From Chloroflexota bacterium (GTDB taxonomy: Bacteria > Chloroflexota > Dormibacteria > CF-121), in the NCBI GenBank assembly GCA_005880875.1, contig VBJI01000005.1, positions 1-39,587 of the forward strand: a stretch of DNA of 39,587 nt. Direction: 5' to 3'. The position numbers and the translations under genes are program-made. Positions within the stretch are counted from its first letter, which is position 1. The number at the start of each line of letters is the position of its first letter. This document shows positions 7,101-18,850 of the stretch, in pieces. The notes under the pieces are model-generated. The model had not been told where the DNA came from, did not search any database, and worked only from the letters and a program-made list of their open reading frames with translations.

Positions 7101-7181
7101 ATGTACCGGTTGACCGCGCTCATCGTTTCTGTCGTCGCCGCTATCCTCGCCGTCGCCGACAGTTTTCCCAGTCCGCGCTAG
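7101..7181 (+). CDS. 26-residue secretory-type peptide, candidate signal propeptide
   Basis: This ORF is too short for usual gene finding but is well supported. It has AAGGAGG six bases before the ATG, a strong promoter upstream and a perfect terminator 20 bases after the stop. The peptide has a short positive start (MYR), a hydrophobic core of about 16 residues (LTALIVSVVAAILAVA), the signal-peptidase-like motif AVA at 17-19, and a seven-residue tail DSFPSPR. It looks like a signal peptide that releases a heptapeptide, or a tiny membrane peptide. It lies divergent to an HTH-TPR regulator, as in several known receptor-propeptide pairs. Alternatives are a type I toxin-like peptide, a leader peptide, or a small RNA with an incidental ORF. 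Confidence 0.62.
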   Translation: MYRLTALIVSVVAAILAVADSFPSPR

Positions 7182-7201
7182 CGGGTTCCGGGGGCTCGGA
7201 C

Positions 7202-7231
7202 GGGCGCTTGTCATCCGACAAGCGCCCTTTT
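7202..7231 (+). terminator. Rho-independent terminator after the peptide gene
   Basis: GGGCGCTTGTC (7202-7212), loop ATCC and GACAAGCGCCC (7217-7227) make a perfect 11-bp stem followed by TTTT. It closes a transcription unit of about 170 bases that contains only the small peptide. On the minus strand there is no T-run, so it is directed to the plus-strand transcript. Confidence 0.85.
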
Positions 7232-7256
7232 CGCACCCTTGGTTAAGGGGCGAGGG

Positions 7257-11470
<4,214 letters not shown>

Positions 11471-11481
11471 GCGCTTGCCCC

Positions 11482-11487
11482 TAAACT
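11482..11487 (+). promoter_or_regulatory. -10 box of a probable leaderless promoter
   Basis: TAAACT is followed by six bases (TAGCGC) and the ATG at 11494. It closely resembles TAGACT-TAGCCC-GTG at the PHP gene. There is no room for a Shine-Dalgarno site. Confidence 0.5.
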
Positions 11488-11493
11488 TAGCGC

Positions 11494-11922
11494 ATGGCAG
11501 AGCATCATCCACCGGATGGCGGCGACCGCACGACTCAGCATCAGCCTTCGGATGGCGGCGAACGCGTCCGTGAGGTCATCCGCGACGGATTCACGATCAT
11601 GCTCGGCGCGGCCAGCTGGGCATTCGATCAGGGCGATCGGCTCGTCGATACCTGGATGCAGCAGGGTCAGGTCAGCCGCGAACAGGGTCGCCGGCGGTTT
11701 GAGGAGTTCGCCAGCCGGACGCGCCAGGCCGGCGAGGATCTGGGCCGTCGAGTCCAGGACAGCGTCAAGACCGCCAGGTCATCGATGCCGCTGGCAACCC
11801 GCGACCAGGTGGCCGACCTCGAACGCCAGGTTGCGGAGCTGACCCGCCAGATCGAGTCAATGCGTTCGTCTACGGGCGCATCACCGTCGAGCTCGACGGG
11901 ACGAGGGCGCACAGAGACTTAA
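11494..11922 (+). CDS. Coiled-coil hypothetical protein, phasin-like layout
   Basis: The 142-residue product is not assigned to a named family. After a polar N-terminus, a helix (REVIRDGFTIMLGAASWAFD) is followed by a long amphipathic stretch rich in Arg/Glu/Gln, a second helix with a heptad pattern (QVADLERQVAELTRQIESM), and a Ser-rich tail. This resembles phasin-like or polyhydroxyalkanoate granule-associated helical proteins, but the match is one of layout only. It is divergent from fmdB-eno with a 23-base gap, and its start fits a leaderless transcript. Downstream lies a GC-rich palindromic stretch and the convergent penicillin-binding protein gene. Confidence 0.62.
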   Translation: MAEHHPPDGGDRTTQHQPSDGGERVREVIRDGFTIMLGAASWAFDQGDRLVDTWMQQGQVSREQGRRRFEEFASRTRQAGEDLGRRVQDSVKTARSSMPLATRDQVADLERQVAELTRQIESMRSSTGASPSSSTGRGRTET

Positions 11923-12016
11923 CCGCACAGTTGCGGCGTCGAGCGGCTCGCGGCGCGCTCGCGCAGAATTCCATCGCGCTCGCATGCTCGCACGAGCCGC
12001 CTCCGCCGCCTGTGCT

Positions 12017-12050
12017 CTTTCGCGCGAAAGCGCGGCGGCCTGACGGCCGC
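12017..12050. repeat. GC-rich palindromes between convergent genes
   Basis: CTTTCGCGCGAAAG (12017-12030) is a perfect 14-base palindrome, and GCGGCC-TGAC-GGCCGC (12035-12050) is a hairpin with a four-base loop. They lie in the 163-base space between two converging genes and may stop transcription, although no T-run follows. Confidence 0.4.
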
Positions 12051-12085
12051 TAAAGCGCGGCTCGTCCTGTGAGCTCGCTGACCTG

Positions 12086-14203
12086 CTAACCACCATGCTT
12101 CTTGTGGTGGCCGCCGTTGCCGCCAGCACCTCCGCCGCAGTCTTCCTCGCACACCTGTTGTGGCGGCTGCTGGGATTGGGCCACCTGCTCGGTGCCGGGC
12201 AGGAGATAAGCGACGTAGCCGTTCATGTTGACGGCGTGGAGGCCGTCGGGCACGGCATACCAGCTGTCGGGCTGGCCGCTCAGGGCCTCGGTCATGAATC
12301 CGTGGAAAATCGGGGCCGCGCCGACGATGCCACTGACGTGCTGCATCGGGGTGTGGTCGGCGTTGCCGACCCAGACCGCCACCGCCAGGTTGGGGGTGAA
12401 GCCGACCGTCAAATTGTCGCGGAAATCATTCGTGGTTCCGGTCTTCGCCGCCACATGATGCCCGGGGATGACCAGGTCGCTGTTACGTCCGAACTCGAGC
12501 GCGCGGTTGTTGTCGTTTGACAGCATGTCGGCCATGATGAAGCTGACCTGCGGACTGAGCGCGACCTTGCCGCTGCCCGGATCGTAGCGATACAGCGTCC
12601 CGCCGTCGTGGGCGACGATCTTCAGGATGCCTTGCGGATGGCGATAGGTCCCCTGCGCGGCCAGGGTGCTGGCGCCCGCTGCCATATCGATCAGCGGGAC
12701 CTCATAGCCGCCCAGTGTCAGGCTCGGCTGGTAGGCGCTGGTCGGTTGGGTCAGCGTTTCCACGCCCATCCGGCGCGCGACATCGACCACGTGGTCGATG
12801 CCGGTGCCGAGTTCAACTTTCACCGCTGGGATGTTGAACGAATTACCCAGCGCGTGCGGAAGCGGCTGCCAACCGTGGTAGGAGCCGTCGTAGTTCTGGG
12901 GCGTGTAGCTGCTCCCATCCGGCATTTGCACGCGCAGCGGCGCGTCGAGCACCCAGGAGCCCATCGTGAACTTCCCCGACTCGATCGCGGCGGTGTAGGT
13001 GAACATCTTGAACGCGGAGCCCGGCTGGCGGGGAGTGACTGCCATGTTGTACTCACCGCCCGGCACGTCGGCGCCGGCGGATCCCGCCATGGCCAGCACC
13101 GCGCCGGTCTTCGGATCGACGGCGACCAGCGCCCCATCCGTCACATGCTGCCCCTGCAGCGCCATGACTTTCTCACGCACCTGGCGCTCGGCGATCGACT
13201 GCAGGTTCCAGTCGAGCGAGGTCACCACCGTGAGACCACCGTTTTCGAGCAGCTCCTGGCCATAGGTCTTCTCCAACTGCGCCGCGATCCAGTGGACGAA
13301 GCCGGGTGCCTTGACGTCGTCCGCGTTTGAGGGCTTTTGCAGGGCCAGCTTCTGCGCGTAGAGCGCCTTTGCCTGCGCGGCGCTGATGTCGTGCGCCTTG
13401 ACCATCGCATCGAGGACGACCCGCTGCCGCTGCTTCGCGCCGCTGGGGTTGGTAAACGGATCGAGCTCGGTGGGAGCCTGGGGCAGGCCGGCCAGGAAGC
13501 TCGCCTCCGCCAGGGATAACTGGCTGGCCGGCTTGCCGAAATAGGTCTGGGCTGCGGCCTCCACCCCGTACGACCGGTTTCCATAGAAGACGCGGTTCAG
13601 GTAAGCCTCGAGGATCTGCGCCTTCGAGTACTGGTGCTCGATCTCGACCGCGAGGATCGCCTCGTCGAGCTTTCGCAGGATGGAGCGGTCTCCCGAGAGA
13701 TAGATGTTCTTGACGAGCTGCTGGGTGATCGTGCTTCCGCCCTGGTTGAAGCGCAGATGGATCAGGTCCTCGAGCCCAGCCTGACCGGTGCGGAGCAGGT
13801 TCAGGCCGCCGTGCTGGTAAAAGGTGCGGTCCTCCACCGCGACCGTCGCCTGCCGCATCGCCGGGGCCACCGCATTCAGGCGCACGATGTGGCGCCGTTC
13901 GGATCCCTGGTGGATCTCCGCCAGCAGGATGGTCCCGGTCCGGTCGTAGATCCGGGTCGACAGCGGGAGCCGGGCCGTGCTCAGGTTCGAGGTCGACGGC
14001 AGCCCGGCCGAGACGTACAGCAGCCCGGGCAGGGCGACGAGCAACACGGCCAGGAGCGCCGCCGGCACCAGCATCCAGGGATGGATGCGCCAGCGGAACC
14101 GGCTGGCGGGCGCGACCGTTCGGCCACAGCTCGAGCAATATCGACTGTCGGGCTTGAGCTTGTATCCGCAGCTCGGGCAGAACGATCCGGCTGTGGTCGC
14201 CAT
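12086..14203 (-). CDS. Class A penicillin-binding protein with N-terminal zinc ribbon
   Basis: The 705-residue protein polymerises and cross-links peptidoglycan. A cytoplasmic zinc ribbon (C9-x2-C12, C23-x2-C26) comes first, then a transmembrane helix at about 43-66. The GT51 glycosyltransferase domain shows VEDRTFYQHGGLN, GGSTITQQLVKN, RKLDEAILAVEIE and AYLNRVFYGNRSYGVEAAA. The transpeptidase domain has the active-site motif SAFK (in PGSAFKMFTY), the second motif SFN and KTGT. The end is Gly/His-rich. A zinc-ribbon head on a PBP is unusual and suggests a cytoplasmic contact. ATG 14203 (preceded by GTG) is used as the start. The gene is monocistronic, with a TATAAT box and an inverted repeat upstream. 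Confidence 0.93.
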   Translation of the reverse strand: MATTAGSFCPSCGYKLKPDSRYCSSCGRTVAPASRFRWRIHPWMLVPAALLAVLLVALPGLLYVSAGLPSTSNLSTARLPLSTRIYDRTGTILLAEIHQGSERRHIVRLNAVAPAMRQATVAVEDRTFYQHGGLNLLRTGQAGLEDLIHLRFNQGGSTITQQLVKNIYLSGDRSILRKLDEAILAVEIEHQYSKAQILEAYLNRVFYGNRSYGVEAAAQTYFGKPASQLSLAEASFLAGLPQAPTELDPFTNPSGAKQRQRVVLDAMVKAHDISAAQAKALYAQKLALQKPSNADDVKAPGFVHWIAAQLEKTYGQELLENGGLTVVTSLDWNLQSIAERQVREKVMALQGQHVTDGALVAVDPKTGAVLAMAGSAGADVPGGEYNMAVTPRQPGSAFKMFTYTAAIESGKFTMGSWVLDAPLRVQMPDGSSYTPQNYDGSYHGWQPLPHALGNSFNIPAVKVELGTGIDHVVDVARRMGVETLTQPTSAYQPSLTLGGYEVPLIDMAAGASTLAAQGTYRHPQGILKIVAHDGGTLYRYDPGSGKVALSPQVSFIMADMLSNDNNRALEFGRNSDLVIPGHHVAAKTGTTNDFRDNLTVGFTPNLAVAVWVGNADHTPMQHVSGIVGAAPIFHGFMTEALSGQPDSWYAVPDGLHAVNMNGYVAYLLPGTEQVAQSQQPPQQVCEEDCGGGAGGNGGHHKKHGG

Positions 14204-14231
14204 CACACTAGTGCAAACGCAAAGCGATGGC

Positions 14232-14276
14232 TGAGATGTCCGGTATGGCTACATCTCATTGGTGGCTTAGATTATA
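14232..14276 (-). promoter_or_regulatory. Promoter -10 box and inverted repeat upstream of the PBP gene
   Basis: On the minus strand a perfect TATAAT (14276-14271) points to the PBP gene. Between it and the start, TGAGATGT (14232-14239) and ACATCTCA (14251-14258) form an 8-base inverted repeat near the expected start site, possibly an operator or a leader hairpin. No convincing -35 element is seen. Confidence 0.5.
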
Positions 14277-14296
14277 GCGAGAGGCTCACCAACCGC

Positions 14297-14830
14297 TCAG
14301 ACGATGGTGGCGCCGAGCACGCCCTTGAGATGCGAGAGCGCCCACTGCTGGACCTGGTCGCCCGGGTGCCCCGGGCCGTCAAAGGTCTCGACCGCCCGCG
14401 CCGGGACGACCACCCGATAATCGCGGTTTCGCAGGTCGGCGATCGTGTGGAGGACGCAAATGTCGGTCTCGACCCCGATCACCGTGACCCGCTGCGGGCC
14501 GGCCGCCCGCAACCGGGCCTCGAGGTCGGTTTCGAAGAATCCGGAGTAGCGCCGCTTGCGAATCAAGGTCGATCCGGCGAGCATCGGCTGAAGCTCGGGC
14601 ACCACCTCGGCCTCTGACGTGCCGCGCACGCAGTGAACCGGGAAGATCTCGAACTCGCGGTCATTGGGGTCGTGGGTGTCGGCCAGGAAGATGAGCTGGT
14701 CGCCCGCCTGCTTGCGGCCCTCGGCGACCTCGCGAACGCGTGGGATGGCCGCATCACAACGAGGCGAAGCCAGGTTGCCGTGTTTGCAGAAGCCATTGAC
14801 CATGTCGACGACGATGGTGACGTCCGGCAT
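14297..14830 (-). CDS. pncA: Nicotinamidase-like cysteine hydrolase (isochorismatase family)
   Basis: The 177-residue protein carries the cysteine-hydrolase triad: D9 (VVDMVNGF), K92 (RKRRYSGFF) and C125 (GVETDICVLHT). It also has a likely metal site formed by D51, H53 and H66, the pattern that separates nicotinamidases from isochorismatases. Nicotinamidase deaminates nicotinamide to nicotinate. Its ATG overlaps the TGA of the nicotinate phosphoribosyltransferase gene (TGATG), the next enzyme of the same salvage route, which strongly supports this assignment. The protein is slightly shorter than E. coli PncA. Confidence 0.85.
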   Translation of the reverse strand: MPDVTIVVDMVNGFCKHGNLASPRCDAAIPRVREVAEGRKQAGDQLIFLADTHDPNDREFEIFPVHCVRGTSEAEVVPELQPMLAGSTLIRKRRYSGFFETDLEARLRAAGPQRVTVIGVETDICVLHTIADLRNRDYRVVVPARAVETFDGPGHPGDQVQQWALSHLKGVLGATIV

Positions 14831-15918
14831 CAGGTCACGGGTTCAAGTCGCGGGTTGGGTCGATATCGCCGGCCAGCCTTGGCGCAGGGGTGGCCCTCGA
14901 CCATCACGACGTCCGCCGTGAAGTCATAGCTTCCCTGGAAGAAGGCGCTGCCCACCCCGTAGGCGTCGACCGGCACCCGCTCGCGCTCGAAGCGTTCGAT
15001 CTTCTCGACGTTGAAGCCACCGCTGGCCACGATCTTCACCTGTTCGAACCCCTCGCGATCGAGCGCGCGGCGGACCAGGGTGCACAACTGCGGGTTGACG
15101 CCGCGCGGATCGAAATCGCCCATCAGCTTCTGGATACTGACGTCGACCATCGTTTCGGAGGTGTCCAGGCGGACGCCCCAGAGCCGATCCTTGAGCGCCC
15201 GCGCCACCTCGAGCGAGGTGCGGACGCAGTCGTTTTCCCAGTCGACCAGCACGACGAGGTTGATGCTCGGATCGACGAACTCGGCGTACTTCTGGGCGGC
15301 GAGCACGGTGTCGCCCTGGTAGGCGCCGATCAGGGAGTGGGGAACGGTGCCGGTGCCCTTGCCGCCCCACCAGGAGGCCTGCGCGTCGGTCGACACGCCG
15401 ATGGCGCCCGACACGTGCGCGGCGTAGCCATCCCCGGTTTGCACCAGGTGGTGGTCGTGACGGGCGGGAAAGAAGATGATCTGCTTTCCCTTCGCCGCAT
15501 CGACCACCCGACGCACGTTGGTGGCCACCTTGGTGCGCCGGGAAAGCACGCCCAGGTAGACCGTCTCCAGGCGGGCGAACAGGGTGTAGTCGCCCTCGAT
15601 CGTCATCGCGCTCTCCCAGGGCGCGATCGCGTCCCCGTCATAGAGCGCGTGCACCCGGAGCTGGGAGAAGTCGTCGGAGCAAAGCTTGAGGATCGCGATC
15701 GCCTCGTCCATGCCGCCGATCACCGAGTAATTCTTCTGGAAAACCTGCATCAACACCTGTGGATGCTGCCGGTCGGCTTGGAGCACGTCGACAGTGCGAT
15801 TGAAGTACACGTCGCTGTAATAGCCCTCCCGGATTCGCTCGACGGGCAGTCGAAAGACCGACGGGTCGAGGCGTTCCCGCCGCCTGATCGGCGCGTCGGT
15901 GAGGGCGTTGCTGGCCAT
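14830..15918 (-). CDS. pncB: Nicotinate phosphoribosyltransferase
   Basis: The 362-residue protein belongs to the nicotinate/quinolinate phosphoribosyltransferase fold. It starts with FRLPVERIREGYYSDVYFNRT, continues with the central HDHHLVQTGDGYA and GTVPHSLIGAYQGDT, and ends with the phosphate-binding barrel motifs WGVRLDTSE, KIVASGGFN and VDAYGVGSAF. It makes nicotinate mononucleotide from nicotinate and PRPP for NAD synthesis. It is the first gene of a two-gene operon with the nicotinamidase. A TAACAT box lies seven bases before the ATG at 15918, again suggesting a leaderless transcript. Confidence 0.92.
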   Translation of the reverse strand: MASNALTDAPIRRRERLDPSVFRLPVERIREGYYSDVYFNRTVDVLQADRQHPQVLMQVFQKNYSVIGGMDEAIAILKLCSDDFSQLRVHALYDGDAIAPWESAMTIEGDYTLFARLETVYLGVLSRRTKVATNVRRVVDAAKGKQIIFFPARHDHHLVQTGDGYAAHVSGAIGVSTDAQASWWGGKGTGTVPHSLIGAYQGDTVLAAQKYAEFVDPSINLVVLVDWENDCVRTSLEVARALKDRLWGVRLDTSETMVDVSIQKLMGDFDPRGVNPQLCTLVRRALDREGFEQVKIVASGGFNVEKIERFERERVPVDAYGVGSAFFQGSYDFTADVVMVEGHPCAKAGRRYRPNPRLEPVT

Positions 15919-15925
15919 CGTGCTG

Positions 15926-15931
15926 ATGTTA
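15926..15931 (-). promoter_or_regulatory. -10 box of the pncB-pncA operon
   Basis: On the minus strand TAACAT is followed by seven bases and the ATG of the nicotinate phosphoribosyltransferase gene. No -35 element and no Shine-Dalgarno sequence are visible, as at other probable leaderless starts in this window. Confidence 0.42.
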
Positions 15932-15968
15932 CCGGCCCTTACGACCCCATCCGGCCGAGCTCGCTCGG

Positions 15969-16781
15969 TTAGCTCGCGCCGATCCTCCGGTACCGCTGGT
16001 AGCGCTGTTCCAGCAACTGATCGACGTCGAGCCCTTCCAGCTCGCCCAGGTGACGCCGCAACGCGGCGCCCGCCGCGTCCGCCGCCACGCCGTAGTCGGT
16101 CTGCGCGCCGCCGGCCGGTTCGGGCACGATCTCATCGGCCAACCCCATCCGCTTCAGGTCCGCAGCGGTGAGTTTCAGGGCTTCGGCCGCCTCCACCTTG
16201 CGGGCGATGTCCCGCCACAGAATGGAGGCGCAGGCCTCCGGCATGGCGACGCTGTAGATCGAATGCTCCATCATCAGCAGCCGGTCGCCGACGCCGATGC
16301 CGAGGGCGCCACCGCTGCCGCCTTCGCCGATCACCAGCGTGACGATCGGCACCCGCGCCTGGGCCAGCGCGACCAGGTTCTCGGCGATCGCCCAGGCGAT
16401 GCCGCGCTCCTCCGCTCCCGCTCCCGGAAACGCGCCCGAGGTATCGACAAAGGCGAAGATTGGGAACTGGAAGCGCTCGGCCTGGCGGATGAGGCGAAGC
16501 GCCTTTCGGTATCCCTCGGGATTCGCCATCCCGAAGTTGCGCATGGCCCGCTCCGCCGTCGTCCGACCTTTCTGCTGCGCAATCACCATCACGGTTCGAT
16601 GATCGAAGGCGGCCGGCCCGCCGATGATGGCGTGGTCGTCGCCATAGAGCCGGTCGCCATGGAGCTCGAAGAAATTGCTGAAGAGCGCGTGGATGTAGTC
16701 CAGGGCATAGGGACGATCGGGATGGCGGGCGAGCTCGACCTGCGCCCAGGTGGCCGCCGCCAGCGAGCCGTTGTCCGTCAC
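15969..16781 (-). CDS. accA: Acetyl-CoA carboxylase carboxyltransferase subunit alpha
   Basis: The 270-residue protein matches AccA: RPYALDYIHALFSNFFELHG, DRLYGDDHAIIGG, NFGMANPEGYRKALRLI, the oxyanion-hole region FVDTSGAFPGAGAEERG and VIGEGGSGGALGI. With AccD it moves the carboxyl group from carboxybiotin to acetyl-CoA, giving malonyl-CoA for fatty acid synthesis. It lacks the longer N-terminal extension of E. coli AccA, as is common in Gram-positives. Its ATG overlaps the accD stop by four bases, and it is last in the fabH-accD-accA operon. The biotin carrier and biotin carboxylase genes are not in the window. Confidence 0.95.
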   Translation of the reverse strand: MTDNGSLAAATWAQVELARHPDRPYALDYIHALFSNFFELHGDRLYGDDHAIIGGPAAFDHRTVMVIAQQKGRTTAERAMRNFGMANPEGYRKALRLIRQAERFQFPIFAFVDTSGAFPGAGAEERGIAWAIAENLVALAQARVPIVTLVIGEGGSGGALGIGVGDRLLMMEHSIYSVAMPEACASILWRDIARKVEAAEALKLTAADLKRMGLADEIVPEPAGGAQTDYGVAADAAGAALRRHLGELEGLDVDQLLEQRYQRYRRIGAS

Positions 16782-17692
16782 GGGCGGATGTGGGCCGCCG
16801 CTTGGGCGGCCGCGCGGGCCTGTCCTTTCAGCTCGAAGTCGGAATGAAAGCCGTCGCGGGTGTAGAGGTCCAGCAGCTGCCGAATGACGGCGGGCAGCTC
16901 CGGCCGGGGCACCACCAGGTCGATCATCCCGTGCTGCCAGAGGAATTCCGCGGTCTGGAAGCCCTCCGGGAGGGTCTCGTAGGTGGCCTGCTGAATCACC
17001 CGCGCGCCGGCGAAGCCGATCATCGCCCCGGGTTCGGCGACGATCACATCGGCGAGCGAGGCGAAGCTAGCCGTCACCCCGCCCATGGTGGGGTCGGTGA
17101 GCAGCGAGATATAGGGAATCCCCGCGGCGCCCAGCCGCCCCAGGGCGGCGGCGGTCTTCGCCAGCTGCATCAACGACAGCATTCCCTCCTGCATCCGGGC
17201 ACCCCCCGACGCGGAGATGATCAGCAGCGGGACGCGGCCCTGCAGAGCGCGCTCGATGCCGTTGGTGATCTTTTCTCCGGTGGCGGCCCCCATGCTGCCC
17301 CCCATGAAGGCGAAGTCGAGGCAGACGATGACGATGCGGTGCCCCGCCAGCGTGGCCTCGCCCCAGCTCACCGCCTCGTTCGCGCCGGTCGTGGCACGAC
17401 TCTGCTCGATCCGCCGGGTGTACGGCTGCGAGTCTTTGAAACCCAGTACGTCTTTGGCCGTGATCGCCTGGTCTTCTTCGTTGAACGAGCCGGGCTCGAC
17501 CAGCATCGCGATCCGCTCCGGAGCGCGAAGCCGGAAGTGGTAGCCGCAGCGATAACAGACGCCCAGGGCGGCGGTCAGCCGTGCCGGTTCGAGCGAGGTG
17601 TCGCATTTGGGGCAGGTGAGCCGATCGACCTCCTCACCAACACCGGCGCGAGGCGACGGCAGGGCGACGTAACGCGTTTTAGGCCGAAACAC
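16778..17692 (-). CDS. accD: Acetyl-CoA carboxylase carboxyltransferase subunit beta
   Basis: The 304-residue protein has the AccD four-cysteine zinc finger (CPKCDTSLE, then CYRCGYHFRL) at about 28-55. The crotonase-type carboxyltransferase core follows: DVLGFKDSQPYTRRI, DFAFMGGSMGAATGEKI, ISASGGARMQEGMLSLMQ, SLLTDPTMGGVTASFA and GFAGARVIQQ. It pairs with AccA in the heterotetrameric carboxyltransferase. It sits three bases after fabH and overlaps accA by four bases, so the three genes form one operon for the first steps of fatty acid synthesis. Confidence 0.95.
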   Translation of the reverse strand: MFRPKTRYVALPSPRAGVGEEVDRLTCPKCDTSLEPARLTAALGVCYRCGYHFRLRAPERIAMLVEPGSFNEEDQAITAKDVLGFKDSQPYTRRIEQSRATTGANEAVSWGEATLAGHRIVIVCLDFAFMGGSMGAATGEKITNGIERALQGRVPLLIISASGGARMQEGMLSLMQLAKTAAALGRLGAAGIPYISLLTDPTMGGVTASFASLADVIVAEPGAMIGFAGARVIQQATYETLPEGFQTAEFLWQHGMIDLVVPRPELPAVIRQLLDLYTRDGFHSDFELKGQARAAAQAAAHIRP

Positions 17693-17695
17693 GGG

Positions 17696-18679
17696 TCAGG
17701 CCGCGACCCGGACGGGCGCGCCTTCCCACTCGATGACGCAGGCTCCCCAGGTGAGTCCCGCGCCAAAGCCGACCAGGACGACCTGGTCGCCCTTTACCAG
17801 GCGACCGGCATTGAGCGAATCCTTCAACGCGAGTGGGATGGAGGCGGTCGAGGTGTTGCCGTAGTTGGCGATGTCGTTGACCATGACGTCCGCACCCACG
17901 CCCAGCCGCTTGCCGGCCGCTTCGATGATGCGGGCATTGGCCTGGTGCGGCACGATCAGCTTGACGTCTTCCAGCCGGACGTTGGCTTTTTCCAGCGCTT
18001 GCAGGGTGGCCTGGGCGAGGATCTCGGTCGCAAAACGAAAAACCTTGCGGCCGTCCATGCGGATCTCGGGCCGGCCTCGACCTTCGGGACCGTCGGTGCC
18101 GGGCGCGACATAGATAAGGTCGCCGCCGGAGCCGTCCGCGCCGAGAACGCAGGACTTGATGCCGGCGCTGCCCGACCCTGGTCCCAGCACCACGGCCCCG
18201 GCGCCGTCACCGAAGACGACGCAGGTACCGCGGTCCTTGAAGTTGATGATCTTCGTCAGCGTCTCGCTGCCGATCACGATCGCCTGCCGGGCCTCACCGC
18301 CGCTGACGAAGCGGTCGGCCACGCTCATGGCGTAGAGGAAGCCGGTGCAGGCCGCCTGCACGTCGAAGGCTGGACCATGCGCGCCCAACCGCTGCTGGAC
18401 CCGCGAGGCGACCGATGGAAACATCGAGTCCGGCGTGGAGGTGCTGCACACGATCAGGTCGGTATCCTGCGGGCGCAGCCCGGCGGCCGCCAGCGCATCC
18501 TGCGCCGCTTCAGCGGCCAGGTCGGTGGCGGTCTCGTCGACCGCGGCAATCCGGCGTTCCACGATACCGGTGCGGTCGCGGATCCACGTATCGGACGTCT
18601 CGACCATCTTTTCGAGGTCGGCGTTGGTCAGGATGCCGGACGGAACGTGGCTGCCGACCGACTTGATGCTGGTAAGCAT
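17696..18679 (-). CDS. fabH: 3-oxoacyl-ACP synthase III
   Basis: The 327-residue protein has the FabH catalytic triad at C111 (VQAACTGFLYA), H245 (IVPHQANARI) and N275 (NYGNTSTASIP), close to the E. coli numbering. It condenses a short acyl-CoA with malonyl-ACP to start fatty acid chains. The ATG at 18679 follows GGGGAG at suitable spacing. A TATACT box about 30 bases upstream may be its -10 element, giving a normal leader. It is the first gene of the fabH-accD-accA operon and is divergent from hsp20 across a 171-base region that contains an inverted repeat. Confidence 0.95.
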   Translation of the reverse strand: MLTSIKSVGSHVPSGILTNADLEKMVETSDTWIRDRTGIVERRIAAVDETATDLAAEAAQDALAAAGLRPQDTDLIVCSTSTPDSMFPSVASRVQQRLGAHGPAFDVQAACTGFLYAMSVADRFVSGGEARQAIVIGSETLTKIINFKDRGTCVVFGDGAGAVVLGPGSGSAGIKSCVLGADGSGGDLIYVAPGTDGPEGRGRPEIRMDGRKVFRFATEILAQATLQALEKANVRLEDVKLIVPHQANARIIEAAGKRLGVGADVMVNDIANYGNTSTASIPLALKDSLNAGRLVKGDQVVLVGFGAGLTWGACVIEWEGAPVRVAA

Positions 18680-18731
18680 GCGTCTCCCCGGCTAAAAGTC
18701 TGAACAGTATATACCGGCCTCATTGAACTGG

Positions 18732-18754
18732 TTACGGCTTTTCACGATCCGTAA
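18732..18754. promoter_or_regulatory. Inverted repeat between fabH and hsp20, possible operator
   Basis: TTACGG (18732-18737) and CCGTAA (18749-18754) are perfect inverted 6-base half-sites with 11 bases between them, in the divergent fabH-hsp20 spacer. The spacing, half-sites about 17 bases apart centre to centre, could suit a dimeric regulator. It is not the CIRCE or HAIR heat-shock element. Confidence 0.35.
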
Positions 18755-18828
18755 ACAGGGCCGTCTTGGGCGGCTCGCCGGGTTTAAAAGGGCGCCCCGC
18801 CGGGGTATGTGAGCGACCGAAAAACCAG

Positions 18829-18846
18829 TTGACCAAAGGAGGTCAA
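18829..18846 (+). promoter_or_regulatory. Hairpin at the hsp20 ribosome-binding site
   Basis: TTGACC (18829-18834) and GGTCAA (18841-18846) pair around AAAGGA, so the Shine-Dalgarno AGGAGG (18837-18842) is partly in the loop and partly in the stem, four bases before the ATG. The 6-bp stem is weak enough to melt with heat, so it could act as a simple RNA thermometer. This is a prediction from base pairing only. Confidence 0.4.
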
Positions 18847-18850
18847 AGCC

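Noticed and set aside
17114-17125. GGGAATCCCCGC in accD as another REP-like copy
   Set aside because: It lies within coding sequence, lacks a full palindrome and the flanking tail, and is explained by the protein.
16790-18703. Plus-strand frame (637 codons) opposite accD and fabH
   Set aside because: Antisense shadow; accD and fabH on the minus strand are complete with catalytic residues.
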